A stretch of DNA of 5,298 nucleotides, taken from Gp6-AA40 sp050742535. GTDB taxonomy: Bacteria > Acidobacteriota > Vicinamibacteria > Vicinamibacterales > UBA2999. Below the pieces are notes generated by a model. It was not told where the DNA came from. It searched no databases and saw nothing but the letters and a program-made list of their open reading frames with translations. A program made the translations under genes and the position numbers. The stretch is from positions 1 to 5,298 of the forward strand of contig JBOGIQ010000385.1 of NCBI GenBank assembly GCA_050742535.1. Reading direction: 5' to 3'. Each line of letters opens with the position of its first letter. Position 1 is the stretch's first letter. This document shows, in pieces, positions 4,961 through 5,298 of the stretch.

Positions 4961-5298
4961 GAGGAAAGCATCTTCTCGACGAGGGTCCGGCTCGCCGCGA
5001 GAAGATCCTTGATCTTGCTCGCATCCTTGCCGCCCGCTTCGGCGAAGTCGGGCCTGCCGCCACCGCCGCCGCCAACGATCGGCGCCAGCTGCTTGACGAC
5101 CTGACCCGCCGGGATTCTTTTCGTCAGATCGGGCGTAACGCCGACGACGATGGAGACCTTGCCGTCGGAGGGCGAGGCCAGAACGACAACCCCGCTTTTG
5201 ATTTTGTCGCGCTGCTTGTCGACGAGCGCGCGCAGGCCGTCCTTGTCCAGACCTGCGACCTCGCGTGCCACGAGCTTGATCCCGGCAACATCCACCGC
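4954..5298 (-). CDS. alaS: Alanyl-tRNA synthetase, C-terminal end (5' part outside window)
   Basis: The last 114 residues of the protein, in frame to the window edge, ending in TAG at 4956-4954. The segment around 76-91 of the fragment (VGGGGGGRPDFAEAGGKD) is the glycine-rich DHHA1 motif found near the C-terminus of bacterial alanyl-tRNA synthetases (E. coli has GGKGGGRPDMAQAGG). Before it lie the usual alternating strands and helices (VVVLASPSDGKVSIVVGVT). The full enzyme, about 870-900 residues in bacteria, charges tRNA-Ala; this C-terminal part helps tRNA binding and links the editing and aminoacylation sites. It is convergent with the sigma-factor operon. The first visible codons (GCG GTG) are internal, so the GTG there is not the start. 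A free-standing DHHA1 protein is very unlikely given the fit. Confidence 0.93.
   Translation of the reverse strand, partial: AVDVAGIKLVAREVAGLDKDGLRALVDKQRDKIKSGVVVLASPSDGKVSIVVGVTPDLTKRIPAGQVVKQLAPIVGGGGGGRPDFAEAGGKDASKIKDLLAASRTLVEKMLSSS

Overview
The window is about 5.3 kb of GC-rich bacterial DNA. The tandem TCCGGCTTCAGCCGGA hairpin units, the broken four-helix-bundle (S23/IVS-type) gene in an AT-rich island, and the protein styles together suggest an Acidobacteriota genome, possibly class Vicinamibacteria. That placement is inference from remembered patterns; no rRNA or other phylogenetic marker gives a firm assignment.

Layout. Positions 1-609 (minus) hold an exported lytic transglycosylase whose 3' end lies beyond the window edge. 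Positions 610-829 are non-coding and carry three 29-bp tandem repeats and a perfect 11-bp-stem hairpin. Positions 830-982 (minus) encode a 50-residue bacterial metallothionein-like protein with 8 Cys. It is divergent from a PepSY-TM membrane protein (1134-2138, plus), a family that includes haem-binding ferric-siderophore reductases. A 26-bp imperfect palindrome lies between the two genes. Positions 2139-2654 have no intact gene: they hold the remains of a four-helix-bundle protein gene (minus strand, 2226-2461) between AT-rich flanks.

Positions 2655-4901 (plus) form a tightly packed three-gene unit: an ECF sigma factor, a small single-pass membrane protein in the anti-sigma position but without a zinc anti-sigma motif, and a 466-residue membrane-anchored protein of unknown function whose C-terminus resembles the globular part of type II pseudopilin-like proteins. 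The genes overlap by 4 and 14 bases, so co-translation is likely. This unit is the best candidate for an undescribed system here. The convergent gene at the right edge (4954-5298, minus) is the 3' end of alaS. The gap between it and the third operon gene is filled by a hairpin repeat that also supplies the alaS stop codon.

Two themes emerge. One is metal handling (metallothionein plus PepSY-TM protein, divergent). The other is an envelope-signalling-like cassette (sigma factor plus two membrane proteins). The lytic transglycosylase and alaS are ordinary neighbours.
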